The notes beneath the pieces were generated by a model. That model was not told where the DNA came from, searched no databases, and saw only the letters and a program-made list of their open reading frames with translations. From NCBI GenBank assembly GCA_947628725.1, contig CANRAQ010000030.1:1-12782 (forward strand): 12,782 bases of DNA. The letters run 5' to 3'. The position numbers and the translations under genes were made by a program. Of this stretch, positions 12,322 through 12,782 are shown in pieces. The stretch is from an uncultured Bacilli bacterium (GTDB lineage Bacteria; Bacillota_I; Bacilli_A; RF39; UBA660). The stretch's first letter is position 1. Each line of letters starts with the position of its first letter.

Positions 12322-12782
12322 ATGAATAAAAAAGCATTCACATTAATAGAACTTTTAGCAGTAATAGTGATATTAGCAATAATAGCCTTAATAGCAGTAC
12401 CAATAATAATAAATATAATAAGGGATACAAAAGAAAAATCAAGAGAAATAAGTAAAGATTTATATTTAACTGCAGTAGAACAAACTATATTAAAAGAAAA
12501 TATAGAAGGAAGTTTAAATCCAAGTTCATGTAGAGTAAATATAGATGGAAATATAGTATGTGATGATAAAGAAATAAAAATAGAAGTAAACGGAGAAAGA
12601 CCATGTACAGGAGATATAAAACTAAATAAAGGAATGGTAGTAGATTCTAGATTAGGATATTGTAAAAATAATAAAGAATATAAAGATAATAGTGGAGCAA
12701 ATACACCAGAATTATCAGGATTAACACCAGTACTATATAAAGATAACTCATGGGTTATAGCAGATATATCAGAAGAGTGGTA
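12322..12782 (+). CDS. Type IV prepilin-like protein, 5' part, runs off the window
   Basis: First 153 codons; the gene continues past the right edge. The start is a type III (prepilin) signal: a short basic leader MNKKA, then FTLIELLAVIVILAIIALIA with Phe+1 and Glu+5, to be cut by a prepilin peptidase after Ala5. Residues 6-33 form the hydrophobic N-terminal helix used for membrane anchoring and fibre packing. The following helix (about 34-60) leads to a globular part with Cys70, Cys80, Cys95 and Cys114, which could form two disulphides. From about 130 the text (ELSGLTPVLYKDNSWVIADI) looks like the start of another domain. It could be a pilin, a pseudopilin or a prepilin-anchored surface protein; the visible part does not decide. 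Codons end in A to an unusual degree. ATG at 12322 follows AAGGAG by ten bases. Confidence 0.82.
   Translation, partial: MNKKAFTLIELLAVIVILAIIALIAVPIIINIIRDTKEKSREISKDLYLTAVEQTILKENIEGSLNPSSCRVNIDGNIVCDDKEIKIEVNGERPCTGDIKLNKGMVVDSRLGYCKNNKEYKDNSGANTPELSGLTPVLYKDNSWVIADISEEW

Overview
The window is very AT-rich (roughly a quarter G+C by eye) and comes from a spore-forming Bacillota, most likely of class Bacilli. Four mother-cell sporulation genes point that way: spoIVA, gerE, spoIIIAH and gerM. A GerE regulator this close to the Bacillus protein, gerM lying beside gerE, and engB (ysxC) near lon all recall gene order known from Bacillus subtilis. TGA is used as a stop (gpmI and the XRE gene), so the genetic code is standard. 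I cannot name the genus; an uncultured gut Bacilli lineage would fit.

Left part (1-2240, all minus strand): a cluster of hairpins with a terminator (66-161), a tRNA-Arg(UCU) with its own promoter and encoded CCA, then gerM, gerE and a detached spoIIIAH. GerM and SpoIIIAH belong to the SpoIIIA-SpoIIQ channel between mother cell and forespore. GerE is the last regulator of the mother-cell line. A sigma-K-like promoter with a GerE-box-like site lies directly upstream of gerE, and a sigma-E-like promoter upstream of spoIIIAH.

Middle part (2290-6413, plus strand): a small XRE-type regulator divergent from spoIIIAH; gpmI (glycolysis) translationally coupled to a small membrane protein of unknown function; the ribosome-assembly GTPase engB behind a textbook vegetative promoter; then two unrecognised genes (145 and 209 aa), the second with its own strong promoter.

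Right part (6425-12782): spoIVA on the minus strand, converging on the 209-aa gene so that both stop codons sit in one bidirectional terminator. SpoIVA polymerises to form the basement layer of the spore coat. Divergent from it are the Lon protease gene, a HerA-type DNA-translocating ATPase without a visible partner nuclease, and the 5' part of a type IV prepilin-like gene that runs off the window. The promoter spacer of this last gene contains a run of 14 T.

No CRISPR array, insertion sequence, prophage gene or recognised defence operon is visible. The least explained parts are the hairpin array at 66-161, the 145/209-aa pair, the solitary herA and the prepilin gene.
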